Below, one piece after another: positions 33,262 to 42,748 of a stretch of DNA of 64,000 nt. This stretch comes from Acorus gramineus (Eukaryota; Streptophyta; Magnoliopsida; Acorales; Acoraceae). Location: the NCBI GenBank assembly GCA_030737835.1, contig JAUJYN010000033.1:372001-436000 (forward strand). The letters are read 5' to 3'. Every line of letters begins with the position of its first letter. The first letter of the stretch is position 1. Under the pieces are notes generated by a model. That model searched no databases. It saw nothing but the letters and a program-made list of their open reading frames with translations, and was not told the DNA's origin. The translations under genes were made by a program, and so were the position numbers.

Positions 33262-35148
33262 TTTATAGTGGATTTTGAATGGTATTAGGGTGTTTGATCA
33301 ACCTCTTTCCATCGGACGGATCAGAATTCATCAGTCATTAGTGAGGGGGGACAACAGATACACTTATAGTATTTGGTCAATTATAAGTTGACATATATAT
33401 CCATATTTAGTTGGGATTTCCTGGATTTAGTCAATGATGACTTGGTGCTGTGATATATCTTCGTTGAATGCTGATAATTACCAATCAATAAAATATATCC
33501 AAGGGGATCGAAGAAAAATATAATTGGATATGTACTGACTTAGAAGGTGGTCAACGAATTTAGGCGGGTTAAAGGGCCTAGCTCGATCGGGTCCGGCCCG
33601 ATTACGTCATCCTTCCGGATCCGGCCCATGCTGGTAGGCTCTGAAATTTTGGTGCCCACAGCATTCTTGGTTCATCGTGTGGATAATATTCTAGAACCCA
33701 TTTAAATGATGATGCTAGAGATGAATTTTATATAATTTATGTATTTATTTTGGTGTGAAGGCCCTGATTGTGCTTATATATACATGTTATCAAAAGAGCA
33801 ATGTGACACTCAGTTTTTTTACAATCCCAACCTCACTCACTGTATTGAAATGTATACCTTGCTGAAATTTTTTCATAGTCTGACTATTTTTTTTAATTTT
33901 GTCAAGCACCTGTACTTCGGGATGCTTTATAAAAATGTATGGGGTCCATATTCACTTGCATGAGTCTGATTTGAGACATACATTCCTGAAGGCGGCACAG
34001 AACCTGACCATCTAAAATGCTTAGGACTACCCCCACCTCTCTATATACATGTATGAAGAGGTATTTTTCCCCTTCAATGAAAAACAATCGGTCAACGGAA
34101 GCTCCTTCTCAAATCCGGATCAGAACGAGGGTGGATCCTACACTCAAAAAGGGTTAAGAAGATACCAGTGTGGTGCCAGCCAATGGGCTTCAGAAGAGAT
34201 GTATCAATAAGGGAATTCAAAGACAAATCTCGTTAATTTGGTGGCTTGTATGTAGGCAAAAAGTTAGATATCCTTTTTATAGGGTCTGGTGACTTAGGTA
34301 GTCGTTGTTACCTACGTTCTAGCCGTCGTAACGACTTTCCTTAATGACTGCTTAGTTGACAGTTTTGGTGGTAACCGCCTTGCTTTAATGTAGCGCACCG
34401 TGCTCTTAATCATCCACGTTTTGTAAGTAATGGGCCTTAAATTTTCTGCCTGACAATTGCAAGCACTATGGCGTCTAACCATTTCTTTGGTCCTCCTTGT
34501 GGTCCTTGGTCTAGTCATTCCCTCGTTTTGTCCATAAGCATTTTACCGTGAGGTGTAAGACTGTCCGACCTGACCTTTAACTTTGCGCATCTCATCTACT
34601 CGTTTGCGAGGTGTAAGGTTGTCCGATAAGATCTCCAATCTAATCGTGCCTTGTCTACTCGAGGTGACATTCGCCCGCGAGGTGTTAGACTGTCCAACTA
34701 AATCTCTAAATCTAGTTGTGTCCCACCTGCCTAGGAGTGTCCTCGTGATATTGTGAATATGGATTCGGGTTTCCAAACTTCAAATGTGAGGACCCATACC
34801 CGTCTAGTCCTTGACACATGTCACTTTTTAATATGGTGTAGATTTTTAGCTCCACAGGTACCCCCTCTCCTATTCTTTCGAAGTCACGTGAGAGCAGGAG
34901 ATAAGGAAAAAATCGTATCTCTCCCTACTTATCGGGATTTTCTATTTTGCTGAAGATTTGACGACTGATTTGTTCCACCAGCATTAATGACACGTGGTTC
35001 CTCCCGCCTTCTCGAAAAACCCTATCGATGGCGTCTCTTCAGTTTTCGTGACACATATTCTCAAGGCATTCATTGCATTCTAGATTTCTGCAATGAATAA
35101 TTGCAGGTTTTCTATCGATGCGTCGCCTAGATAGGGTTTAAGGGCTAT
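33262..35148 (+). mobile_element. Degenerate Gypsy-type LTR and leader remnants
   Basis: Possible continuation of the LTR-like segment at 17609-17823. The block 33411-33660 recurs at 35518-35772: TCAATGATGACTTG, an AATCAATAAAATATATCCAA tract, and a CTCTGAAATTTTGG(T/C)GCCCA end that resembles the region around the PBS of Tat/Athila-type elements. A CCTTTTTATAGGGTCTGG TATA-like site is at about 34273-34290. Three imperfect copies of GAGGTGTAAGACTGTCCGAC start at 34550, 34608 and 34679. No coding region seen. Confidence 0.4.
33411..33660 (+). repeat. About 250-bp direct repeat, copy 1
   Basis: Matches 35518-35772 with scattered differences. The shared part begins in what is the last coding segment of the frame at 35149-35559 and continues through its stop into non-coding sequence. 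Confidence 0.7.
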
Positions 35149-35559
35149 GTGAGATGCACCTTCTCATCCCACATCATCTCCCTCCTTGAGCTTAAATCCA
35201 CGGCCGAAGCTTCCTCTTCCTCTTCAGCTCTCAATAAAGAATTGGGAATATCTTTTGCTTTCATTTTAGACGAACTTGCCGGGGATGAAATTCCTTCTTT
35301 CCTTCCTAATTCTGTTCTCCTCTGTCCTAGTTATTTCAAAGACGGAGGCCTTTCCCTTCCCCTGCCACGCTTGGTGGCAGAATTTCTCGATTTCTTTGGC
35401 CTTCATCCCCTTCTGGTGGTCCCCAACGTGTATCGCATCTTGATGTGTGTAATCGCGTTGGATGAAATTGACTCAGCTTGCCTGAAATCCATTGGATTTA
35501 TCAGGTTAAAGTCTCATCGTTTGGATTTCTTGGAAGTCAATGATGACTTGATCCTGTGA
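35149..35559 (+). pseudogene. Gypsy-type transposon (Transposase_28-like) domain remnant
   Basis: 136-codon frame. Residues about 45-100 (EIPSFLPNSVLL, SYFKDGGLSLPLPRLVAEFL, FFGLHPLLVVPNVYRILM, VIALDE) fit the pattern of the plant putative gypsy-type transposon domain: a hydrophobic/proline N part, a G(L/F)xLPLPP..xFLxxF motif, then an LxPNxxRxLxxxxxL motif. It lacks the rest of such proteins. The following frame at 36369-36617 may be a further decayed exon. No intact protein is likely. Domain assignment is from memory. Confidence 0.5.
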
Positions 35560-35772
35560 TATATTTTCATTGAATGCTGATAATTACCAATCAATAAAAT
35601 ATATCCAAGGGGATCAAAGAAAAATATAATTGGATATGTATGTACTGACTTAGAAGGTGGTCGTCAGATTTAGGCGGGTTGATGGGCCTATCTCATTTAG
35701 GTCTGGCCCGGTTACGTCGTGGGCCTTCCGGACCCAGCCCACGCTGGTAGGCTCTGAAATTTTGGCGCCCAA
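35518..35772 (+). repeat. About 250-bp direct repeat, copy 2
   Basis: Partner of 33411-33660; ends CTCTGAAATTTTGGCGCCCA. Confidence 0.7.
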
Positions 35773-36599
35773 GATGCCCCCATTTTCTTATTTGACTGGG
35801 AACTCTTCCTGTCGAATGGGAAAAAATTTGTACTAGGTGCCACGTGTCGGGCTGCAACCTATGTCACATTGAAATGATTCGTCTCGGGTTGGGGGTGCAT
35901 CCCCTTTGATACGGCGGCACACCTTACCTCGAGGAGAGCACTGGGGAGGGATGCCAGGTGTCAGGTCGACTGAAACGATGGGACATCTTTTTGAGAAGAT
36001 CATTCGACGGTTTACGAGCGACCATGATTATGGCCCCGTCATCAATGATCGCCTTAGTTCGAGGAATGGTGTGGTGAAGGCGAAGAGGCGGATCCTCAGC
36101 TTATAAATCGCCCCAAAAAAATGAAGACACCACTACTGTCGCACCTTCACCCCTTGTTCCTGACCCCTTTTTTTCTTGTTATTTTTTGTCGCTCGGTCAA
36201 AATGGGGCAAAGAACTCTTCCGTTGCCAAGGAGATGATAGTGAAGTTGGTAGAGGCCAGGTCATTTGTTCACGACGGAGCTGGACTTCTACCAGGGGAAG
36301 CTTATTTCTCCGTTTACCACTTGACGGTCGTCCATGTCGGTATGTAAAACTCGGGGGGTTCTGCGAACTTGGTCCTGGTTAGTCTCGCGACTGATCAGGT
36401 CACCGCTCGTAGAGTCGTTTCTGAGCAGCTCAACTGCTTCTTTGAAAAGAAGAGGTTTGTTTGTGATCGCCACTACTTTCTCAAAAAGCAGGAAAAGATT
36501 GGTCTTGTTGTTGATCGCCTCGCGGGGGAGTTTGTGGGGTCTCCACTTTGGGATACGGGCATGCCGCAAACAGAGGTGAAAAACAGGGATCCTCTTCTG
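35773..36599. other. Degenerate transposon-derived stretch
   Basis: Short broken frames only (for example 36369-36617 with FEKKRFVCDRHYFLKKQEK). No repeat termini recognised. Confidence 0.3.
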
Positions 36600-36650
36600 C
36601 TTCGGGAACTTGACTAAAAGAGGTTTAGAAAATCTGGGTGTAGGTGAGGG

Positions 36651-36671
36651 TCGGCTAGTTAGAATTAGCCA
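36651..36671. repeat. GGCTAG-type hairpin 1
   Basis: GGCTA/TAGCC arms (36653-36657, 36666-36670). First of a dispersed set of related hairpins up to 42749. Confidence 0.5.
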
Positions 36672-37086
36672 CCTGGTGGGGGATGGCAAGTCAGGAGTAG
36701 CCGTCTGGTGTCTTGTTCAATTTGGGCAAAACCTAGGTAGGAAATGGGGTAAGGTTTGGCAGAGGCTAAGCTAGGTTTAACCTGGGTTTCGGAGAGGGTC
36801 TAGGAGAGTGGATTTGGAGTGGGATTGGGTGGAATTTTACTCTATTTCTCTCTCTCTCAAGGGTTTTGAAGTGGTGGTATGGAAATGTGAAGTGTGGATA
36901 TTGGTTGGTGATGGGTATTGATTTCAATTGGGAATGTGTGATGATGTTGAAAATGTTTTGGACCCCCTCTATTTATAGTAAAAAAAGTGGCAGGGGAGTG
37001 TTCATTGGACAATAGATCAAAATAGGTAATAAGGTGCTTGATTTGACCTTCCATTAGCTCTTTGTTCTCTGACAGTGTCCAAGTGA

Positions 37087-37114
37087 GGGGCAGCTAGTTT
37101 CAACTAGCCGCCCC
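37087..37114. repeat. GGCTAG-type hairpin 2
   Basis: Arms GGGGC.GCTAGTT and AACTAGC.GCCCC, 12 bp with one mismatch, 2-nt loop. Confidence 0.7.
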
Positions 37115-37449
37115 AATGATGGTCTGACAAACATCTCATCTCTGACAAGCGGTGGCTTGGGTCGGCTACTAGGGTTGAACCGGCCAAGAGGGGGCAGCTA
37201 AAGGGAACAAACGCCGCAATCATCAGCATTAAATGCTGCTTTATGTCCCATCCAAGGGAAGCGGTTTGGGGTCGGTTAGGGGGACTCTTAAGTAGCCGCC
37301 TCTGTCCTGGTCTAAGATTTCTCTAAGGGTTGGACTAGGGTTTCCGGTTTCAAAGGAAGCTTTCTTTATGATTTCCAAATGTGGTCATTTCTAAATGTTA
37401 CTTGAAGTAAATTTCATCTTTTTGGACAGTCAAAATTAGGGTATCTACA

Positions 37450-38330
37450 ATTGTCCCTCATCGGACGGAGTCTTTGTGTGAAACAGAAAGACTTCGATTG
37501 ATGATAAGGAAAGAGACCCTTATTTTGGCAGGCCCGACATTCAAGAAGTTTAGGGCACATGACCAATACTATTCAGGGAGTTGATTTAAGATGTCAGAGG
37601 CTAGGTCTTGACTAGAATTTTCAGCCGAAAGGATGATCTGCGTGGAAAGTGAAAAAAAGTAAAGTAGCGAGTGATCCAACCCTTGAACGGGGTTCTTAGC
37701 CATCGTGTACAGAGCTGCCCAGCGTCGGTTTCCTTGTGCCTACCGTAACTGTGCTTTGGTAACTCAGCGAATCAAAGGGATATCGCCGACAGAAAGCAAG
37801 TAAAGGTATTTGAGTTGGTGACTTAGATCATCCAAACGATAGAACTTTTTGGAGAAAAACCAGAATTGAAGAAATTCGAACTGGATGGTATTGGAAATGT
37901 GGTAAAAACTTCAAGAAAGTTGTGTTTGATCAAGTAAGATTTGGAAATAAACCAATACATGGCTGTTTGGTTTAGAAAACTTGGAAATAAGTGTGTGTTT
38001 TGGCAGAGGGCAGAGATGGGATGGCTAGTTGATTTTAGCCGGCGCATGGGGGGAGGCGGCATGTTGGTGTTAGCCGTCGGATGGGGGGCGGCTAGACGCG
38101 ACTAGCCGCCGCCTTTCTGGGTCCCTTATAACCGAAAAGAGGGACCTTCTCTCTCCCCACGTTTTCAAAACGGTTTCTTTCCCTCTCTTCTTCTCTTTCG
38201 TTTTAAACAAAAAAAAACTTGGTTTTCTTGGCTTTGATTTGCTTAGTTTTTCCTTAGATCATTCCTTTCTTCTTGATTTCGAAGCCCTAGTTTCCTTTGG
38301 GTTTTCCCTTTCTTTGCGAAATCGGAGAAG
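37450..38330. other. Non-coding stretch upstream of the PMD pseudogene
   Basis: No coding signal. It contains hairpins of the GGCGGCTAG family (38028-38110) and a pyrimidine-rich run (38130-38240), which would fit a promoter/5' UTR for the gene starting at 38331. Confidence 0.4.
38087..38110. repeat. GGCTAG-type hairpin 3
   Basis: Perfect 9-bp arms GGCGGCTAG/CTAGCCGCC around the 6-nt loop ACGCGA. Confidence 0.8.
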
Positions 38331-41300
38331 ATGACGAAGGGGAAGAGGACGGCCTCGATGATGAAGCGCCTCAGGTCTTCCTGAGAGCAGAGGGGGGCTG
38401 TCTCAAGGTCTAGCTCGTCGGAGAGCGGTGGGGCAGAGAGGAGGGTTGCCGAGGAGACGACCCAAATGGCAGAGACACCATTGGTGAGTGCGGGTGGAGG
38501 TGCGGGTGCATCCTCGGGTGCTACCCCGGAGGTTGAGAGTAGTTTGATTGGTAATACATGCCGGAAGAGGTGTGGGGATCGACCGGTGGTGGCTGAAGAG
38601 GTGTTTTTGGAGGCCGGAGGGTCGTCCGAGGGTGCGGCTGAGGGGGCAAGGGCTGAGGGAGTTAGTGAGGAGGTGAGAGCGTCTTTGTATGCCATCGTGG
38701 GAATGTTGGACAGGGAGGCCACAGAGGCCAGGGCTGAGGAGGAGGAGAGAAGGGCTATGGGTGCTTTTGAGGTGTTGACCTCCGGTGCGGTGGGCACAGA
38801 GGGAAGCGACGGTGTAGGGTTTGATGTCGGGGCCGTGGAGGCGATGGGTGTTGGGATTGAGGCCACAGAGGCCAGGGGTAATGGTGCAGAGGAGGCCGAC
38901 GAGGCCACAGTTTAGGAGGAGGGGGATGATGAGTCGGGAGACGACGATGGGATGGGTGAACTGGACGAGGCCGAGGCAAAGGCTCCCGGAGCCCCTTCGA
39001 GCCATGGTATTTTCTTAATTCCCCTTTGTCTTATTTCAGATTTGGCATGTTGTATTTGAATTGTGGGTTTTTTTTTATAGACATATGTTAGTGATTGATG
39101 TCTATTCTAATATACGATATGAGTGGGAAGTAGTACAAGTTTCTTGTGAACTTTTAATGAAGGACAATATATATATAATAGAAAGGGATTGATCACGGTG
39201 GGATGTGAGGTAAAATAAGCATGTAGCTTAAAGGGATAAAGCATGTACAAGTTCTTTATCATGTTTGAAATTGTTATGGTGGGTTTTATATGAAAAGGGG
39301 GGGGGGACAATTTTTATCATGTATGCATACTTTCATAATAGGCATAGTGGAAAAAAGAAATGAAATGTAAAAATGATATAGAAACTTTGGTGAGACCAAT
39401 ACGTTGAGTTCGTATTTTCACGATGTTGTAGCATGTATTTACTATGATTAATTTGAGTATGTTTAAAGAGATAGACCATGGTGGGATAAGACGGTATATG
39501 ATTCAGGGTAAAATAGTGAATTTATATTTCATGCTTTGATGTTGTAGTTGTTGATGTTTAACTAAGCATGGTTTTAAGTAAATTTTGAAGTATTCTTACC
39601 TTCTGAATATTTTTATCGACCTAACCTCTTTTTCCATTTCTTTTTTAGCGACCGAACCGCATACGATCTTTTGTGTCATGGGACCAAGAGATGGTATGAT
39701 GCTTTGAGGCTGGAGAAGAGGAACTTGGTGGATGGAGCGGGCTTCCGTTCCTTCTTTCTAATCGAGCCCTTCCATGTCCATCGTCCATATCTAGAGGCGT
39801 TGGCGGAGCGGTGGGACCCGGAGAGCTACGCCTTCATTCTCCCCACGGGTGCAATGATGCCGATGTTGGAGGATGTCCAGCGGATCACTGGTCTTCCGGT
39901 TTCAGGAGAGGCGGTGATCGCGGCTACACGTGCCGACTATAGGGCTCTCTTCCAAGAGCTGATTGGAGAGTGGGAGTTCATGGAGCAGGGGAGGACGCTG
40001 AACCGGATCCCCCTAGGCCGGTTGTTGAGGCAGTATGGCCTTGGTTCCTTCACGCAGCGTCAGAAGGGTGAAGCTGTGGCTAGTTACGAGAGGAGGAGGT
40101 TGATGGTCGAGGCAAGAGAGGCGGCCGCGTGCCCACAAGGGGCACGGATGGAGTTGAGAGCGTTCTTCTTCTACTTCTTTGGTCGGGTCCTCTTCTCGAC
40201 GGCTTCGAACAAGGTCTCCTCTCACTTTCTGCTGCGGATGAGGGACCTGGAGACCATGGGATGCTTTGCTTGGGGAGCTGTGATGCTCGCCCACCTCGTC
40301 GCGGAGCTCTCCAAGAAGGTGAAGAGGGCCGGGGGCAAGAACCTCGGTGGATTTGCGACCTTCCTTCAGGTATGAGTTAGTGAAAAGGAAAATATTTTTC
40401 TTTTCATTTGTTTTACTTGATTCTGATAATTCTTCTCCTGTAGGTCTTCGGATATGAGCATTTTGCCATCAATCGTTTTACTCCGGTGCCTTTTGACCGT
40501 GCTCTCCCTTGGGCCATGAGGTGGGCGCCTCCAGGATCTTCCCGTTTGCATCGCTTAGCGCAATTTCGAGAGGCTTTCTGTGTTTTGAAAGAAGAAGAGG
40601 TATAATTTCTCGATCTCTGACTTTTATTTGATTTTTCTTTTGACTAAGCTCTCTTCTTACTGCTTTTATACCTTGTTCCGTAGATGACCTGGGGGCCCTA
40701 CACGGAGGAGGAGGTATCGGTGGAGCTGTCGCGGGACGTCTGGCTGATCTTTTTTAATGAGGTCGTCTTCCATTCGATTAGCCGGGTCGTCCGCCAGCTT
40801 GGGTACAACCTGTGGGTGCCCAATCCTCTACTGAAGCGTCCTTCGATCCCGATGCAGGAATTCCTCGGGATACAAACCTCCCGAGGAATTACGCGGTGTA
40901 TGTGAGGGGATGGGAGAGTAGGTGGACTCTGGTGGAGCGTCGTCCCGAGGTGACCAGCAGTGAGGAGTACATGGCCTGGTATCCGCAGGAATACATCAGT
41001 ATCCTCGGGACCATGGAGGAGGAGTACCCGGATGCCTATGTAAGAAAAAGCCCTCTTTCCTTTTCTTTTCTTTTGCCTTTTTCTTTTTCTTCTCCTTGTG
41101 CTTTTAAAATGTATCTTCTTTTTTAGGTTGAGCTGAACAAGTTGGAGAAGAAACTCAAGACCGCTAACGAACATCTCCAAGCACGGACCAGGCAGGTAAA
41201 GGGGTTAAGGGTGCAGAGGCAATGCCTGCAGGACCAGGTGCGGGTCCTTGAGGTTCAGGTTGATGCTCTGTCGAGAGCGAGGGCTGATGGAGCTTCTTCC

Positions 41301-42205
41301 TCCTCCGTTCCTCCGACCACCGCTTCTGATTGAGAGCTTGAGTTGATGGACGAGCTAGGTGCGGTCCGGAGTGAGCTCCTGGCCACTCAGATGGAGCTCG
41401 ATCAGGCTAGGGAGAGGGCCGCAAGGGCCGAGGATGAGGTGGACCAGTTGAGGTCCGAGAGGGATTCGAGGGAGGAGGATATGGGCCAGTTGCGGTCCGG
41501 GGTGGCATTGAGAGAGGGGAAGTTATCCACCCTATCCAGTGAGCGGGACTTCCTTCAGGCCAGAGTTTCAGAGTTAGAGGCGTCGGCCGGCGTGCCTGGC
41601 GGTTTGATGGGGGACTTGGTTCGCTCCCTTCAGGCGACCGGAGACATGGATTGGGAGGCTCTCAGGGCCTCGGAGGCGAGGGCACAGGAGCTTGAGGAGA
41701 GATTGATAGTGGCCGAGGATCGATCTAGAGGCATGGAGAATCGTCTTCGTCAGAGGTTGGAGAGAAGAGATTGGAATATGTAGCAAGTCCACCTATGGGA
41801 GGCTACTATGCGAGGGAAGTTGGTTGGGGGAGGGTCAATGACGGAGGCGGATCTCGACCTTCTTCCTCTTGAGCCTGAGCACTCCATCTCGGCTTCTTTG
41901 GCCACCGGGGCTTCCTTGAGTAGAGCTTCCCGTCCCTCGGCGACTCAGAGTCGTGGGAGGTATGCTCGGGCTGCATCTTCGGTCCGAGAGACTCCCATGG
42001 TTCAAGACGCAGCAGAAGTTCAGTCTTTTCATCAGCCACCGCCTCCTTCTCAGCCAAGTCAGGACATTCCTCCAACTCAGCCTCCCACGGATGACGATAA
42101 TACTCCAAGGTATAGCTTTTGTGTCTTGGTTTTGGTAGAAGAAATGTATATATGCAAGGAATTCATGCTTTTCTTCTTTTCTTTTGGCTCAGGCGATCAT
42201 TTTGA
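38331..42205 (+). pseudogene. Plant mobile domain (PMD) gene with coiled coil, pseudogenised
   Basis: Six exons are suggested by splice sites: 38331-39006, 39649-40369, 40444-40599, 40684-41039, 41127-42109, 42193-42205. Exon 1 encodes a low-complexity Glu/Ala/Gly-rich N part. Exon 2 has the PMD core (HRPYLEALAERWDPESYAF, LPTGAMMPMLEDVQRITGLP). Exons 3-4 continue PMD (FAINRFTPVPFDRALPW; EEEYPDAY). Exon 5 is a long coiled coil (LEKKLKTANEHL; ARERAARAEDEVDQLRSE). Lesions: in-frame TGA 38382, TAG 38913, TGA 41331, TAG 41781; a one-base frameshift in exon 4 (about 40815-40900); and a phase mismatch at the first junction. All four stops could come from CGA or CAG by C-to-T change. PMD occurs in host genes (MAIL1/MAIN) and in transposons; here the antisense position beside Tat-type pol favours the transposon origin. 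Confidence 0.75.
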
Positions 42206-42639
42206 TGGTGCATAGCTCAAGACATTGGAGTTGGAGCTATTTTGGTGGACCTATCCTTTCTTTTTCTTTTATAAAGATGTGTAATTTTTATGTTTTGGGG
42301 ACAACTTATGTTTATGTTCTTTATGAGATAATTTTCTGGTTTTTCATATGCATGGTTTGGTGTAATTAGCATGGATGTTTAGTATTTGAAAATGTTTTTC
42401 AATTTAGGTGGATGTGTATGCGTGTGAATGAATTTTGGTTTCGTGAGTTTGATTTATGGATGAACATATGATTTTGAAATACAGTTGTTTTTTGAAGCAC
42501 ATTTATACAGGTTTTATGAATGTACATGTGTATGAAATGCATGTATGTAGGTTCTGGAAAGGGATATCTGTCATAGGTATAGGAGTGTTGAAGAGTTGAT
42601 TGACAATGGGACTGACAGTGTAGAGTGGGCAGCAGGTAG

Positions 42640-42665
42640 GGGCGGCTAGTTGTGTTTAGCCGCCC
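42640..42665. repeat. GGCTAG-type hairpin 4
   Basis: Perfect 9-bp arms GGGCGGCTA/TAGCCGCCC with an 8-nt loop. Confidence 0.8.
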
Positions 42666-42724
42666 AAGGACTGGTAGAATTTACCTGTAGGGGACGGCTA
42701 GTTGATTTCAGCTGTCTGGTGCCA

Positions 42725-42748
42725 GGCGGCTAGACGGGTTTAGCCACC
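42725..42748. repeat. GGCTAG-type hairpin 5
   Basis: Arms GGCGGCTA/TAGCCACC, 7 of 8 pairs, 8-nt loop. Confidence 0.65.

Larger units (their letters stand above)
36600..37449 (-). mobile_element. Candidate 3' LTR of an old Tat-type Gypsy element
   Basis: On minus, a purine-rich GATGAGGGACAAT precedes a possible LTR start TGTAGATACCCTAATTTTGA at 37449. A TATAAATAGAGGGGGTCC box lies downstream on minus at about 36960-36977. The lower boundary is not clear. Orientation and order agree with the minus-strand pol remnant at 57.6-59.8 kb: pol, then antisense PMD gene, then this LTR. Confidence 0.45.

Noticed and set aside
38243..38908. 221-codon minus frame opposite PMD exon 1
   Set aside because: Ser/Ala/Pro-rich complement of a Glu/Ala/Gly-rich coding exon; no independent support.
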